Assembly (NCBI GenBank): GCA_001603025.1
Contig: LVAP01000054.1
Coordinates: 1-34,905 of the forward strand
Source: Clostridiales bacterium Firm_10
GTDB taxonomy: Bacteria > Bacillota > Clostridia > Christensenellales > Aristaeellaceae
DNA: 34,905 nt
Direction: 5' to 3'
In this document: positions 25,972 to 34,206 of the stretch, piece after piece
Layout: the number at the start of each line of letters is the position of its first letter
Position numbering within the stretch: position 1 is the first letter of the stretch
Translations under genes and position numbers: made by a program
Notes under the pieces: generated by a model
Seen by the model: the letters and a program-made list of their open reading frames with translations, nothing else
What the model was told of the DNA's origin: nothing
Database searches by the model: none

Positions 25972-26920
25972 CGATAAATCCGCCCTTCAGACCAACTACC
26001 TCGACGACGCCGCCTTCGCGGCGCTGCAGGAATGCTGCCGCCAGAACAACCTGGTGTACAGCGAATACGGCCTGCTCTTCGACACGTGGTACGCCATCAA
26101 GGACGGCGCCATCAAGAACGTCAATCCCTCCGTTACCGAGGAACCCGGCCGCCACCTCATCGTATACGGCGAAACCAGCAGCGACGTGGGCGAGATCCAG
26201 CGCAAGCTGCAGAGCCTCAACTATCGGGAAAACTACACCATCAACACCTATGACGCCGCCCTGCGCGACGCGCTGGACCGCTTCCTCGAAATCAATAATT
26301 ATAAATACGACCAGTACGTCGCCGGCGGCATCACGCCCGAGCTGCAGGAGTGGATCCTGACCTCCGACAGCCTGGTGCCCTACGTAGAGCCCGAGGTGAC
26401 GCCCGAGCCCACCCCCGAGCCCACGCCCGTCCCCGGCAAGATCGAAAAAGTGCGCAACTACTTTGTTGAGGAGACGAACGTGCTGGGCCTGTCCATGCCC
26501 AACCTGGTCGTATGGATCGTCGGCTTGCTGGTGATCATGCTGATCGTGCTGGCCGCGATCCACTTCTTCGGGCCAGGCAGCGAAGGCAAAGTCAAGGCCG
26601 GCGGGGCCGGCACCACGCTTTCCTTCGCCATCACCTACGACGGGAAAACCGAAAACTACAGCTGCGTCGTATCCAAAGTGCTGCGCATCGGCCGCAACGT
26701 GGGCAGCTTCCCCCTGAACCTGAACGACACCAGCATTTCCCGCCGCCACTGTGAAATCTACTACCTGAACAATCAGCTCATGCTGCACGACTATTCCACC
26801 TACGGCACGCAGATCAACGGCCGCCTCGTCCATAACAGCGAGAGCAAGCTGAACAGCGGCGACACCCTGCAGATCGGCGAGCATACCATCATCATCACCT
26901 TCGGTCAGAAAGGAAAGTGA
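25910..26920 (+). CDS. Peptidoglycan-binding-like / transmembrane / FHA protein, probably 5'-truncated
   Basis: The frame opens at GTG 25910 (336 residues), but the first 22 or so codons overlap the divergent RCC1 gene and look unnatural; recognisable sequence starts near 25978. What follows resembles repeated peptidoglycan-binding domain segments (D-V-G-E-I-Q-R-K-L-Q-S-L-N-Y and Y-D-A-A-L-R-D-A-L-D-R-F). Next come a T-P-E-P-T-P-E-P linker, one transmembrane helix near residues 198-218 and a cytoplasmic FHA domain (V-L-R-I-G-R-N, S-I-S-R-R-H-C-E, S-T-Y-G-T-Q-I-N-G). The domain order mirrors the vWA-FHA protein: wall-contacting outside, phosphothreonine-reading inside. No signal peptide and no ribosome binding site are seen, so the true N-terminus has probably been lost. 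It is the first gene of the plus-strand secretion operon, followed by a second FHA gene at six bases. Confidence 0.75.
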   Translation: MLSPITCATPFSIQAEPASFTDKSALQTNYLDDAAFAALQECCRQNNLVYSEYGLLFDTWYAIKDGAIKNVNPSVTEEPGRHLIVYGETSSDVGEIQRKLQSLNYRENYTINTYDAALRDALDRFLEINNYKYDQYVAGGITPELQEWILTSDSLVPYVEPEVTPEPTPEPTPVPGKIEKVRNYFVEETNVLGLSMPNLVVWIVGLLVIMLIVLAAIHFFGPGSEGKVKAGGAGTTLSFAITYDGKTENYSCVVSKVLRIGRNVGSFPLNLNDTSISRRHCEIYYLNNQLMLHDYSTYGTQINGRLVHNSESKLNSGDTLQIGEHTIIITFGQKGK

Positions 26921-26925
26921 CCGTC

Positions 26926-27492
26926 ATGGCCAACCCTGAACCCATGCCCCGCAAGAAGGTCGTAAGCCTCGTGGTCGCCGTGAGCGTCCCCTCCCTGTTC
27001 GTGTTCGTCATCCTGTTGGTTTTCTCCCCGATCGCGGCGCTGCTCTTCCTGCTGGCGCTGGTGGTCGGCCTGGGCCTTCTGAGGCGCGCCAAGCCCGAGT
27101 TTTTCGAGGCGCTGAAGCGGCCGGCAAAAGCGCAGCCGTCCTACGACCCGATCGCGCCACCTCCGCCTTCCAAATCGTCGAAGCGTACCTATATGATGCT
27201 GGTGGGCATCAACGCCATGAACCAGCAGCGCGTCACCGTCAACGAATCGCCCTTCATCATCGGGCGCGACAAGTCCTGCTCGTTCCACCTGGACTACCCG
27301 CAGGTCAGCCGCCATCACCTCACCATCACCTATCAGCCCGAGGAGAAACTGTGCTACGTCACCGACAATTCCTCGAACGGCACCTTCCTGAACAGCCGCC
27401 GCATGGCCAAGGGCGAGAAGCTGCCCCTGCACCAGGGCGACGCCCTGCAGATCGCAGGCATCATCTTCTCGGTCGAATACGTCCATTATTGA
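26926..27492 (+). CDS. Small membrane-anchored FHA-domain protein
   Basis: This 188-residue protein has two closely spaced hydrophobic helices at about residues 9-48, then a cytoplasmic FHA domain over roughly 85-185. The phosphothreonine-binding motifs are complete: F-I-I-G-R-D-K, V-S-R-H-H, D-N-S-S-N-G-T-F-L-N. The ATG at 26926 is chosen because AGGAAA ends nine bases before it; a GTG at 26917 overlapping the previous stop is too close to that site. It sits 25 bases before the EssC-like ATPase gene. With no extracellular domain, it probably gathers phosphorylated proteins at the secretion motor. EssB, the usual membrane partner of EssC, is not recognisable here, so this protein or the preceding one may take over part of that role (inference). 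Confidence 0.88.
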   Translation: MANPEPMPRKKVVSLVVAVSVPSLFVFVILLVFSPIAALLFLLALVVGLGLLRRAKPEFFEALKRPAKAQPSYDPIAPPPPSKSSKRTYMMLVGINAMNQQRVTVNESPFIIGRDKSCSFHLDYPQVSRHHLTITYQPEEKLCYVTDNSSNGTFLNSRRMAKGEKLPLHQGDALQIAGIIFSVEYVHY

Positions 27493-27517
27493 TCGTCTGA
27501 GCAAAGGGGAGAAACAG

Positions 27518-30500
27518 ATGTACGCTGCCTGGCTATTCTACGGAGACCACTTCAAGGATATCTTTTTCCCGGATCTGGACAGCTGGACCAGCCAGATCGT
27601 CATCACTCAGGAGGAAAGCGGCTGGAATTCGGACTCCATCTTCCAGGTGCGCGAACTGGACGGCCGCGTATTCCTCGCGCCTTCCGCGCATTTTTTCTGG
27701 AAGCAGGATAAATCCACCATCGAGCGCGTGATCTCGCTGGAGGAGCACAACATCTTCTCCTCCGCAGACGGCGAACTGACCATCATCCTCAAGAAGATGG
27801 ACGCCGAGCGTCTCTGTTTCAACAAATACCTGGTGGCCTCGAAGACGCTGACCGTCGGCCGCAACCCGCAAAACAACGTGTACGACGCCGACCAGCGCCT
27901 GAGCACGGCCCACGGCTACATCGCCTTCGGCGACGGCAAGCAGGCCGAGTACACTGACAACAACTCCGCCAACGGCACCTACCTGAACGGCCGCCGCATC
28001 ATGGGCAGCACCGTCGTCATTCAGTACGGCGACGTGCTCACCTTCCCTTCCGGCCTCAAGATCGTGTTCCTGGGCAACATGGTCGCCATCAACCGGCTGG
28101 AGACGCTGCAGCACATTCAGATGCAGCGGGCCGTGCCGCGCGCCAACATTCCCATGCCCCACACGCCGGAGCACTTCCCAAGCCTGTACGTTCAGTACCA
28201 CCGCGCGCCGCGCATGCTGCAGAAGCCCGTGTCCGATTCCATTGAAATCGAGCCGCCGCTCGCCAAGCAGAACAACGCCAACCCGCCGCTCTGGCAGCAG
28301 GTCGGCCCCTCCATGACCATGGTGCTGCCCATGCTGATGGGCACGCTCATCGCCGGCAGCCGCGGCTCCGGCATGGTTTCCTCCGGTCTGATCATGGTGG
28401 GCACCTCGTCGATGCTGGCCGTCATGTGGGGCCTCATCAACCGCCGCTACCGCCAGCAGCAGGCCGAGGCCACTGAAAGCCAGCGCATCGGGCTGTATCA
28501 GAAGTACATCGCCGAGATGGAGCAGACGCTGCGCGACATGAACACGCAGGAATACAACCGCCTCGTCACCACCTATCCGAACGTCGGCGAGTGCGTCGCG
28601 CTGCCCACGGACGGCACCTACCGCCTGTGGAACCGCATGCCCACCCATCCCGATTTCCTCAACATCCGCCTCGGCCTGGGCCGCGTGCCGCTGCCCAGCG
28701 CCATCGAGACGCAGAAGCAGAAGCTGTCCATCATCAACGACCCGCTGCGCGATGAGCCCGAACGCCTCAAGCAGACCTACGCCACCATCGACGACGCGCC
28801 GGTGCTCGCCGCTCTTCGCGGCGAATCCGTGGTGGGCATCCTGGGCCGCGAGGAGGCGACCCAGTTCGCCCAGGGCCTGCTGATGCAGATCGCCGCGCTG
28901 CACAGCTATCACGATGTGCGCATCGTGGTGTTCACCGAGGAAACCAACACCTCCCAGTGGGCCTGGGCGCGCTGGCTCCCCCACGTGTTCGCCAGCGAGG
29001 ATCGCCAGATGCGCATGGTCGTCTCAAACCCCTCCGCCGTGCACGACGTCATGAACCATCTGAACGACGTGATGAACATGCGCCGCACCACGCAGGAAGA
29101 CGGCGCGCTGAACGCCGCCGAATCCGACGAGGATCGCATCGCCGCCTTGCCGCTGCCCCACTACATCGTGTTCTGTACCGACAACCGCATGCTTGAAAAT
29201 GAGCCCACCATGCGCCAGCTGCTCACCAACCAGCTGGGCATGACGCTGATCATGCTCGCGCCCAGCATGGAGCTCCTGCCCAAGGAGTGCCACCTCATCC
29301 TGAACGTGGCCGCCAAGCCCGGGCAGCTGCACACCAGCGACGGCGAAACAACGCAGATCGATTTTGAATATCCCAACCGCAACCTGCTGTTGTCGTTCGC
29401 CCGGCAGCTGGCGCCGCTGCGCGTCAAGGACGCCGCCGAAAACGCCGCCATCCCGACGCTGGTCTCCTTCCTGGATATCTACGGCGTGCGCCGCACCGAC
29501 GACCTGGACGTGTGGCGCATGTGGACGGAGAATCACACCTACAACGGCCTGCGATCGGTCATCGGCTATGCCGCCGGCTCGCAGCCCTTCGTGCTGGACA
29601 TCTCCGATAAATACCACGGCCCCCACGGCCTGATCGCCGGCACCACAGGTTCCGGTAAATCGGTCATGCTGCAGACATACATCCTCTCGCTGGCGCTGAA
29701 CTACAGCCCCGCGGAAATCCAGTTCATCCTGATCGACTACAAGGGCGGCGGCATGGCGGACGCCTTCCGCGGCCTTCCCCACGTGGCCGGCATCATCGAC
29801 AACCTGCAGGGCGAGCTGATCATCAGCCGCGCGCTGGCCTCGCTGAACGGCGAAATCCACCGCCGCGAGCACATCTTCAAGGAACACGGCGTGGACAAGA
29901 TCGACGAATACAACCGCGTATTCGGCAGCGATCCCTCCGAGCCCACCCTGCCGCACCTCATCATCATCGTGGACGAATTCGCCGAGCTGAAGAGCGAGCA
30001 GCCCGAATTCATGAGCGAACTGGTCTCCGCCTCCCGCGTCGGCCGTTCCCTGGGCGTCCACCTGATCCTCGCCACTCAGAAACCTTCCAACTCGGTTTCC
30101 GATGAAATCTGGGCCAACTCGCGCTTCCATCTCTGCCTGCGCGTGCAGACCCGTTCGGACTCCATGGAAATGCTGAAGCGTCCGGACGCCGCCTTCATCA
30201 AGGGCATGGGACGCTGCTTCATCCAGATCGGCAACGACGAGCTGTTCGAGCAGGTCCAGACCAGCTACTCCGGCCTCACCTACAACCCGAACGAGCCTCG
30301 CGCCGAGGAGATGCCGCACCTGCTGGGCAACAGCGGCCAAGCCGTGCGCACCCCCAAGCCCAAGAAGGCAAAGAGCGCCAACCCCAAGGAAAAAGAGACC
30401 ACCCAGATGGACGCCGTGCTGGCGCGCATCTCGGAAATCGCCGGGCAGCACAGCCTGGACCATCAGCGCCAGCTGTGGCTTCCGCCCATGCCGAACCAGC

Positions 30501-32437
30501 TGTACTTCAGCCAGATGCGGCTGTATTCCGACACGGTGGTGCGCGGCACGCGGTACGCCAACTCGCCTGAGCAGATCAGCTTCCTCATGGGCATGGCGGA
30601 CGACGTGGCGCAGCAGCGCTACCTGCCCTATGTCGTCAACCTGACGCAGGTGCGCAACCTTATGATCGTGGGCCTGGCCGGCACCGGCAAAACCACCGCC
30701 ATCCAGAGCATCGTCACCTCGCTCGTCGGCCAGTATGACCCCGAGCACGTGAACATCTACATCATGAGCCTCACCAGCAAGACGCTGAACAGCCTGGCGG
30801 CCTTCCCGCATGTGGGCGACATCGTCTTCGAGAGCGACATCATCGAAATCAAGCGCCTCATCAACATGCTGTTCGAGGAGGAGGAGCGCCGCAGCGAGAT
30901 GTTTGCCGAGCTCTCCACCGACAGTTTCATCGAATACAACCGCGCCTGCCGCAGCAAGGGCCGGCCCACCGTGCCCGCCATCGTCGTGTTCATCGACCGC
31001 TATGAGCAGCTCAAGACCATCTTTGCCAACGACGATTTCTACACCGCCCGCATCCAGGCGCTGCTGCGCGAGGGCAGCGGCCGCGGCATCCACTTCATCG
31101 TGACCGCGCTGGGCAAGAACGAGATCCAGGCCAAGCTGCATCCGTTCTTCAGCGGCATCGCGCTGCAGCTGCGCGAGCGCGCCGACTATTCCGATGTCAT
31201 CGGCACGCGCCTGCCCTTCGACATGGCCCCCATCGCCAACGTCCCCGGCCGCGGCATGGGCATCATCATGGAAGGCGACAAGGCCGTACCCTACGAGATC
31301 CAGTTTGCCCTGGGCGGCTATGACCCCGGAGAGCCTTCCGGCGAGGATTTCGCCGACCTGAACGCCTCTGTGGCTTACAGCATGACCTCCCGCCTGGATG
31401 ACATCGCCCCGCTGCCCGACGGCGAACGCAACGAGCGCATCGCCGCCTTCGCCAACCAGCTGAACGCCCAGTGGCAGGGCCGGCGCCCCGCCCCCATTCC
31501 GCGCATTCCCGAGAACCCGGATTATCCGCAGTTCACGCAGGCGCAGGGCTTCGCCGACATGCAGATCACGCCGTACCAGCTGCCAGTCGGCTACGATATG
31601 ACCAAGGGCTCCCTGGCCTGCATGGACCTGGAGAAGAACTTCTCCATGCTGGTCACCGGCCCGAAGAAGAGCGGCCGCACAAACTTCCTCAAGCTGCTGG
31701 CGCGCCTGTTCTCCGAACGGGGCGCGGATGTGTTCGTCTACGGCGACCCGAGCTGGAAGAAGCTCACCGATTCCCTGGGCGCCCACCTGTACACCACCGA
31801 GGACGAGCTGTCGAACTTCATCAACATGTTCGTGAGCGAGTATCCCGCCAAGCGCAAGGCGCTGCATGACGCCGCTCTGGCCCAGGGCCGCGCGCAGGCC
31901 CGCAAGCAGGCCCTCGAGTTCAAGCCCTGCGCGGTGCTGCTGGACGACGTGGAGCGCATCTGCCGGGACTTCACCGCCCCGCGCTTCAGCAAGAGCGCCG
32001 ACCAGATCATCGCCGAATACGAGCAGGCCCTCAAGGCGGCCCGCGAGGCCGGAACCCCCGAGCCGCAGGAGCCCTCCGAGGAGATCCGCAAAATCGCCGC
32101 GCATCCGGTACGCCACAACATTCCCACGAAGAAGTTCATCGCGGACCTGCTGGCGCAGATGTCCACCATCGCCGAGCTGTACAACATCTTCATCTTTATG
32201 TCCGTCTCCTCGGCCAACCGCCTGTTCGAGCGCGAAGAGCCCATCAAGAGCCTCATCGCGCAGGGCCGCGGCGTCGCGCTGGGCGGCCGCCTGAGCGACT
32301 TCGACCCGCTGGGCATTTCCGCCAGCCTCCAGCCGCAGACCCGTTCCCAGGCGCTCCCTGCCGGCGCCGGCTACCTGGTCACCAACGCGGGCATCGTTTC
32401 CATCCGCGTGCCGCTGGCCGACACCGAAGAAGAATGA
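27518..32437 (+). CDS. essC: EssC-like type VII secretion ATPase (FHA + three FtsK/SpoIIIE domains)
   Basis: This 1639-residue motor protein drives T7SSb secretion of WXG100/LXG-type substrates across the membrane. Residues 1-180 hold a degenerate and then a recognisable FHA domain (V-G-R-N-P-Q-N near 111, S-A-N-G-T-Y-L-N-G near 150). Two transmembrane helices lie at about 265-307. Three ATPase modules follow. D1 has an intact Walker A, G-T-T-G-S-G-K-S near 710, and Walker B, I-I-I-V-D-E-F near 813. D2 has G-L-A-G-T-G-K-T near 1052, with F-I-D-R-Y in place of D-E near 1157. D3 has a degenerate G-P-K-K-S-G-R-T near 1380 and L-L-D-D-V near 1471. Length and order match EssC of Staphylococcus and YukBA of Bacillus. 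The ATG follows AAAGGGGAG. YukD is encoded four genes downstream; EssA, EssB, EsaA and WXG100 genes are not in the window. Confidence 0.93.
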   Translation: MYAAWLFYGDHFKDIFFPDLDSWTSQIVITQEESGWNSDSIFQVRELDGRVFLAPSAHFFWKQDKSTIERVISLEEHNIFSSADGELTIILKKMDAERLCFNKYLVASKTLTVGRNPQNNVYDADQRLSTAHGYIAFGDGKQAEYTDNNSANGTYLNGRRIMGSTVVIQYGDVLTFPSGLKIVFLGNMVAINRLETLQHIQMQRAVPRANIPMPHTPEHFPSLYVQYHRAPRMLQKPVSDSIEIEPPLAKQNNANPPLWQQVGPSMTMVLPMLMGTLIAGSRGSGMVSSGLIMVGTSSMLAVMWGLINRRYRQQQAEATESQRIGLYQKYIAEMEQTLRDMNTQEYNRLVTTYPNVGECVALPTDGTYRLWNRMPTHPDFLNIRLGLGRVPLPSAIETQKQKLSIINDPLRDEPERLKQTYATIDDAPVLAALRGESVVGILGREEATQFAQGLLMQIAALHSYHDVRIVVFTEETNTSQWAWARWLPHVFASEDRQMRMVVSNPSAVHDVMNHLNDVMNMRRTTQEDGALNAAESDEDRIAALPLPHYIVFCTDNRMLENEPTMRQLLTNQLGMTLIMLAPSMELLPKECHLILNVAAKPGQLHTSDGETTQIDFEYPNRNLLLSFARQLAPLRVKDAAENAAIPTLVSFLDIYGVRRTDDLDVWRMWTENHTYNGLRSVIGYAAGSQPFVLDISDKYHGPHGLIAGTTGSGKSVMLQTYILSLALNYSPAEIQFILIDYKGGGMADAFRGLPHVAGIIDNLQGELIISRALASLNGEIHRREHIFKEHGVDKIDEYNRVFGSDPSEPTLPHLIIIVDEFAELKSEQPEFMSELVSASRVGRSLGVHLILATQKPSNSVSDEIWANSRFHLCLRVQTRSDSMEMLKRPDAAFIKGMGRCFIQIGNDELFEQVQTSYSGLTYNPNEPRAEEMPHLLGNSGQAVRTPKPKKAKSANPKEKETTQMDAVLARISEIAGQHSLDHQRQLWLPPMPNQLYFSQMRLYSDTVVRGTRYANSPEQISFLMGMADDVAQQRYLPYVVNLTQVRNLMIVGLAGTGKTTAIQSIVTSLVGQYDPEHVNIYIMSLTSKTLNSLAAFPHVGDIVFESDIIEIKRLINMLFEEEERRSEMFAELSTDSFIEYNRACRSKGRPTVPAIVVFIDRYEQLKTIFANDDFYTARIQALLREGSGRGIHFIVTALGKNEIQAKLHPFFSGIALQLRERADYSDVIGTRLPFDMAPIANVPGRGMGIIMEGDKAVPYEIQFALGGYDPGEPSGEDFADLNASVAYSMTSRLDDIAPLPDGERNERIAAFANQLNAQWQGRRPAPIPRIPENPDYPQFTQAQGFADMQITPYQLPVGYDMTKGSLACMDLEKNFSMLVTGPKKSGRTNFLKLLARLFSERGADVFVYGDPSWKKLTDSLGAHLYTTEDELSNFINMFVSEYPAKRKALHDAALAQGRAQARKQALEFKPCAVLLDDVERICRDFTAPRFSKSADQIIAEYEQALKAAREAGTPEPQEPSEEIRKIAAHPVRHNIPTKKFIADLLAQMSTIAELYNIFIFMSVSSANRLFEREEPIKSLIAQGRGVALGGRLSDFDPLGISASLQPQTRSQALPAGAGYLVTNAGIVSIRVPLADTEEE

Positions 32438-32463
32438 CGACCGCCTGACGGGAGGTTCATCCG

Positions 32464-33210
32464 ATGCTGCCTGTGTTGATCTACGACGTGGACGCGTCCC
32501 TGCGCGCAATGCTTCTGCGTGTGCTGAAAGCATTGCCCGGGAGTTCTGCGCTTAAAATCATCTCAGCCGGCGCCTCTGCCGAGGATACCGAGCGCTTTTC
32601 CGGCGCGCAGGACGGCATCATCCTCACCATCATCGGCCTCTCGCTGCATCCCGACAACCGCCGGCGCGGGCTCGACCTGGGGCGCGCCATCATGCGGCGC
32701 AACCACGACAACTACACTGTGTACTGCATCCATGAACTGACGGACCTGGAAACCGTGCTGGCCGGCTGCGAACGTCCCGCCGGCATCCTGCTGGCGCCGT
32801 TCTCGCCCGAGCGCATCGCTTCCTGCCTGCGCCGGATCGTGGACGAATACGTCTCCCTCAACGAGGGGAACACCGACGCCAGCTGCCTGACCCTCACCTC
32901 CGGCGCCTCGACCTACCGCATCCCCTTCGACCAGATCACCTACATTGAGGCCCTGGATAAAAAGCTGAACATCTGCACCCATCGGCAGACGGTCACCGTG
33001 CGCGGCACGCTCGCAACCCTGGCCGATCAGCTGCCGGAGCAGTTCGTCCGCTGCCACCGGTCCTACGTCGTCAATGTGCGCTCCATACGTCAGTCCGATT
33101 TCTCCGAAATGACCCTCACGCTGTTCGACGGCGACACGCTGCCCATCTCGCGCTCCAGCCGGAATGAGCTGCGCCAGCGCCTCGAAAGTGTTTGGGAGGT
33201 GAACGCATGA
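32464..33210 (+). CDS. LytTR-type transcription regulator with degenerate receiver domain
   Basis: This 248-residue cytoplasmic regulator has a receiver-like N-terminal half (about 1-125) and a C-terminal LytTR DNA-binding domain (about 145-245). LytTR hallmarks are I-P-F-D-Q-I-T-Y-I-E-A near 155 and F-V-R-C-H-R-S-Y-V-V-N near 200. The receiver keeps one acidic pair (D8, D10), but the strand that normally ends in the phospho-acceptor Asp reads I-I-L-T-I, with Thr at about 55. Classical histidine-kinase phosphorylation therefore seems impossible, and no histidine kinase gene is near. It lies 26 bases after essC with GGGAGG before its ATG, and overlaps the next gene by four bases. It probably controls this secretion operon or its effectors. 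Thr at the phospho-site makes control by the Ser/Thr kinase conceivable, but that is speculation. Confidence 0.85.
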   Translation: MLPVLIYDVDASLRAMLLRVLKALPGSSALKIISAGASAEDTERFSGAQDGIILTIIGLSLHPDNRRRGLDLGRAIMRRNHDNYTVYCIHELTDLETVLAGCERPAGILLAPFSPERIASCLRRIVDEYVSLNEGNTDASCLTLTSGASTYRIPFDQITYIEALDKKLNICTHRQTVTVRGTLATLADQLPEQFVRCHRSYVVNVRSIRQSDFSEMTLTLFDGDTLPISRSSRNELRQRLESVWEVNA

Positions 33211-33734
33211 ACGCTGAAACAGTAAGCTATCGCTATACCCGCGCTGAATTGAGCGCCCTGCTGCTGCTGCTGCACCTCAACGCCCTGCCCGGCGCACCGC
33301 TGCCGCCAATCACAGAGGCCGACTACCGCAAGGCCATGGATTCACTGGCCGATTCCGGCCTCGTCACCCCGGCGGCGGACCGCGCCATCATCGATTCGCT
33401 CACCACGCTGATCGTCTCCAGCGCCGCCCGCTGCCGCTATTACGCCCGTTTCGACGCGCCGGACAGGACCATCGTGATCTGGCGCTGCCCGATCATGGGC
33501 GTGCTGGGCACCTTCCCGGCCCAGGGGGGATGCACGCTGACCCCGCTGGGCTCCTTCGAAGAGGCGCTTTCCGTGCTCGGGGACGCGCTGGCGCGCTGCG
33601 CCTTCCCCGTGTCCGCTTCCAGCCCCGCCCTGCTGGGCGAGGAAACCCTTTCCGCTGCGGATGAGCCGCAGCTGAACAGCGTCCGCGCCTCCCTCTGGCA
33701 CAGCGCCCAGGCCGTCGAGGCCAAAGACAAATAA
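33207..33734 (+). CDS. Conserved-looking unknown protein of the type VII operon (possibly EspG-like)
   Basis: I do not recognise the family with certainty. The product is 175 residues, soluble, with no signal peptide or membrane helix. The N-terminal 70 residues look like a winged-helix-type unit (Y-T-R-A-E-L-S-A-L-L, then A-M-D-S-L-A-D-S-G-L-V). A strand-rich part (R-T-I-V-I-W-R-C, L-T-P-L-G-S-F-E-E-A) and an acidic tail follow. The pattern of a start with L-x-x-x-E-L-x-x-L-L followed by A-L-x-x-R/S-G-L is reminiscent of actinobacterial EspG, the cytosolic chaperone of ESX substrates. That resemblance is by eye only. ATG 33207 overlaps the stop of the LytTR gene (ATGA) and follows GGGAGGTG. 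Position between regulator and YukD suggests a cytosolic secretion or regulatory accessory. Confidence 0.6.
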   Translation: MNAETVSYRYTRAELSALLLLLHLNALPGAPLPPITEADYRKAMDSLADSGLVTPAADRAIIDSLTTLIVSSAARCRYYARFDAPDRTIVIWRCPIMGVLGTFPAQGGCTLTPLGSFEEALSVLGDALARCAFPVSASSPALLGEETLSAADEPQLNSVRASLWHSAQAVEAKDK

Positions 33735-33772
33735 ACCGAAGCACAGCGCTTCGCTCAATATGAGGTGATAAT

Positions 33773-34024
33773 ATGGAAACGATCATCGTCGAGCTCTACG
33801 TGCCCGCCACTTCCTCCACCTTCGATTTCCAGCTTCCCGCCACGGGCCGCGTGTGCGACATCGTCAACGAGATCATCCGCATTCTGGAGGCCACGCAGCA
33901 GAACCTGCGTTTCGACAAGGACCTCCCCGTGCTGTGCGACCTGGAGCACGGGTGTTCTCTGAACCCCGGCGCCTTCATCGCGCAAACCGGGATCCACGAC
34001 GGTTCCCGGCTGATGCTGGTATAA
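33773..34024 (+). CDS. esaB: YukD/EsaB ubiquitin-like type VII secretion accessory protein
   Basis: This 83-residue protein has the beta-grasp, ubiquitin-like pattern of YukD/EsaB: a leading strand (M-E-T-I-I-V-E-L-Y-V), a second strand around F-D-F-Q-L-P, a helix (V-C-D-I-V-N-E-I-I-R-I-L) and the C-terminal strand G-S-R-L-M-L-V. Length matches the family (about 80 residues). There is no C-terminal Gly-Gly, as in other YukD proteins, so it is not a conjugating ubiquitin. In Bacillus and Staphylococcus, YukD/EsaB is a small cytosolic component needed for T7SSb activity. A GAGGTGATA site precedes the ATG. It is the last gene of the operon, with 38 bases after the previous stop and a strong terminator about 110 bases downstream. 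Confidence 0.88.
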   Translation: METIIVELYVPATSSTFDFQLPATGRVCDIVNEIIRILEATQQNLRFDKDLPVLCDLEHGCSLNPGAFIAQTGIHDGSRLMLV

Positions 34025-34122
34025 TCGAATCGCGGCGACGCCTCCCCGGCGTTTGGAACAGCCTGATCCTCCCTCTTCCGACGGAGGCGAACAGCTGCCG
34101 GGCGCGGGGACGCCCATGCCCG

Positions 34123-34172
34123 CAAAAAAACGGAGGCAGCCCGCGGCGTTGAAGCGCCGCGGGCTGCCTTTC
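34123..34172. terminator. Strong bidirectional terminator between the convergent type VII units
   Basis: A perfect 14-bp stem (GGCAGCCCGCGGCG at 34135-34148, complement at 34155-34168) with a 6-base TTGAAG loop. Plus-strand reading ends in TTTCC. On the minus strand the stem is followed by TCCG and seven T (complement of A at 34124-34130), so it stops the DUF4176 transcript well and probably the esaB transcript too. Confidence 0.8.
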
Positions 34173-34206
34173 CAAATGATCTTCCAAAGGCCCCGTCTTG
34201 TCCGGT

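Noticed and set aside
29024..32533. A 1169-codon minus-strand frame antisense to essC
   Set aside because: Low-complexity His/Asp/Gly/Ala-rich translation; essC on the plus strand has intact ATPase motifs.
33773..34024. A conjugating ubiquitin-like modifier
   Set aside because: No C-terminal Gly-Gly and no E1/E2/JAB-type genes nearby; YukD/EsaB in a type VII operon explains it.
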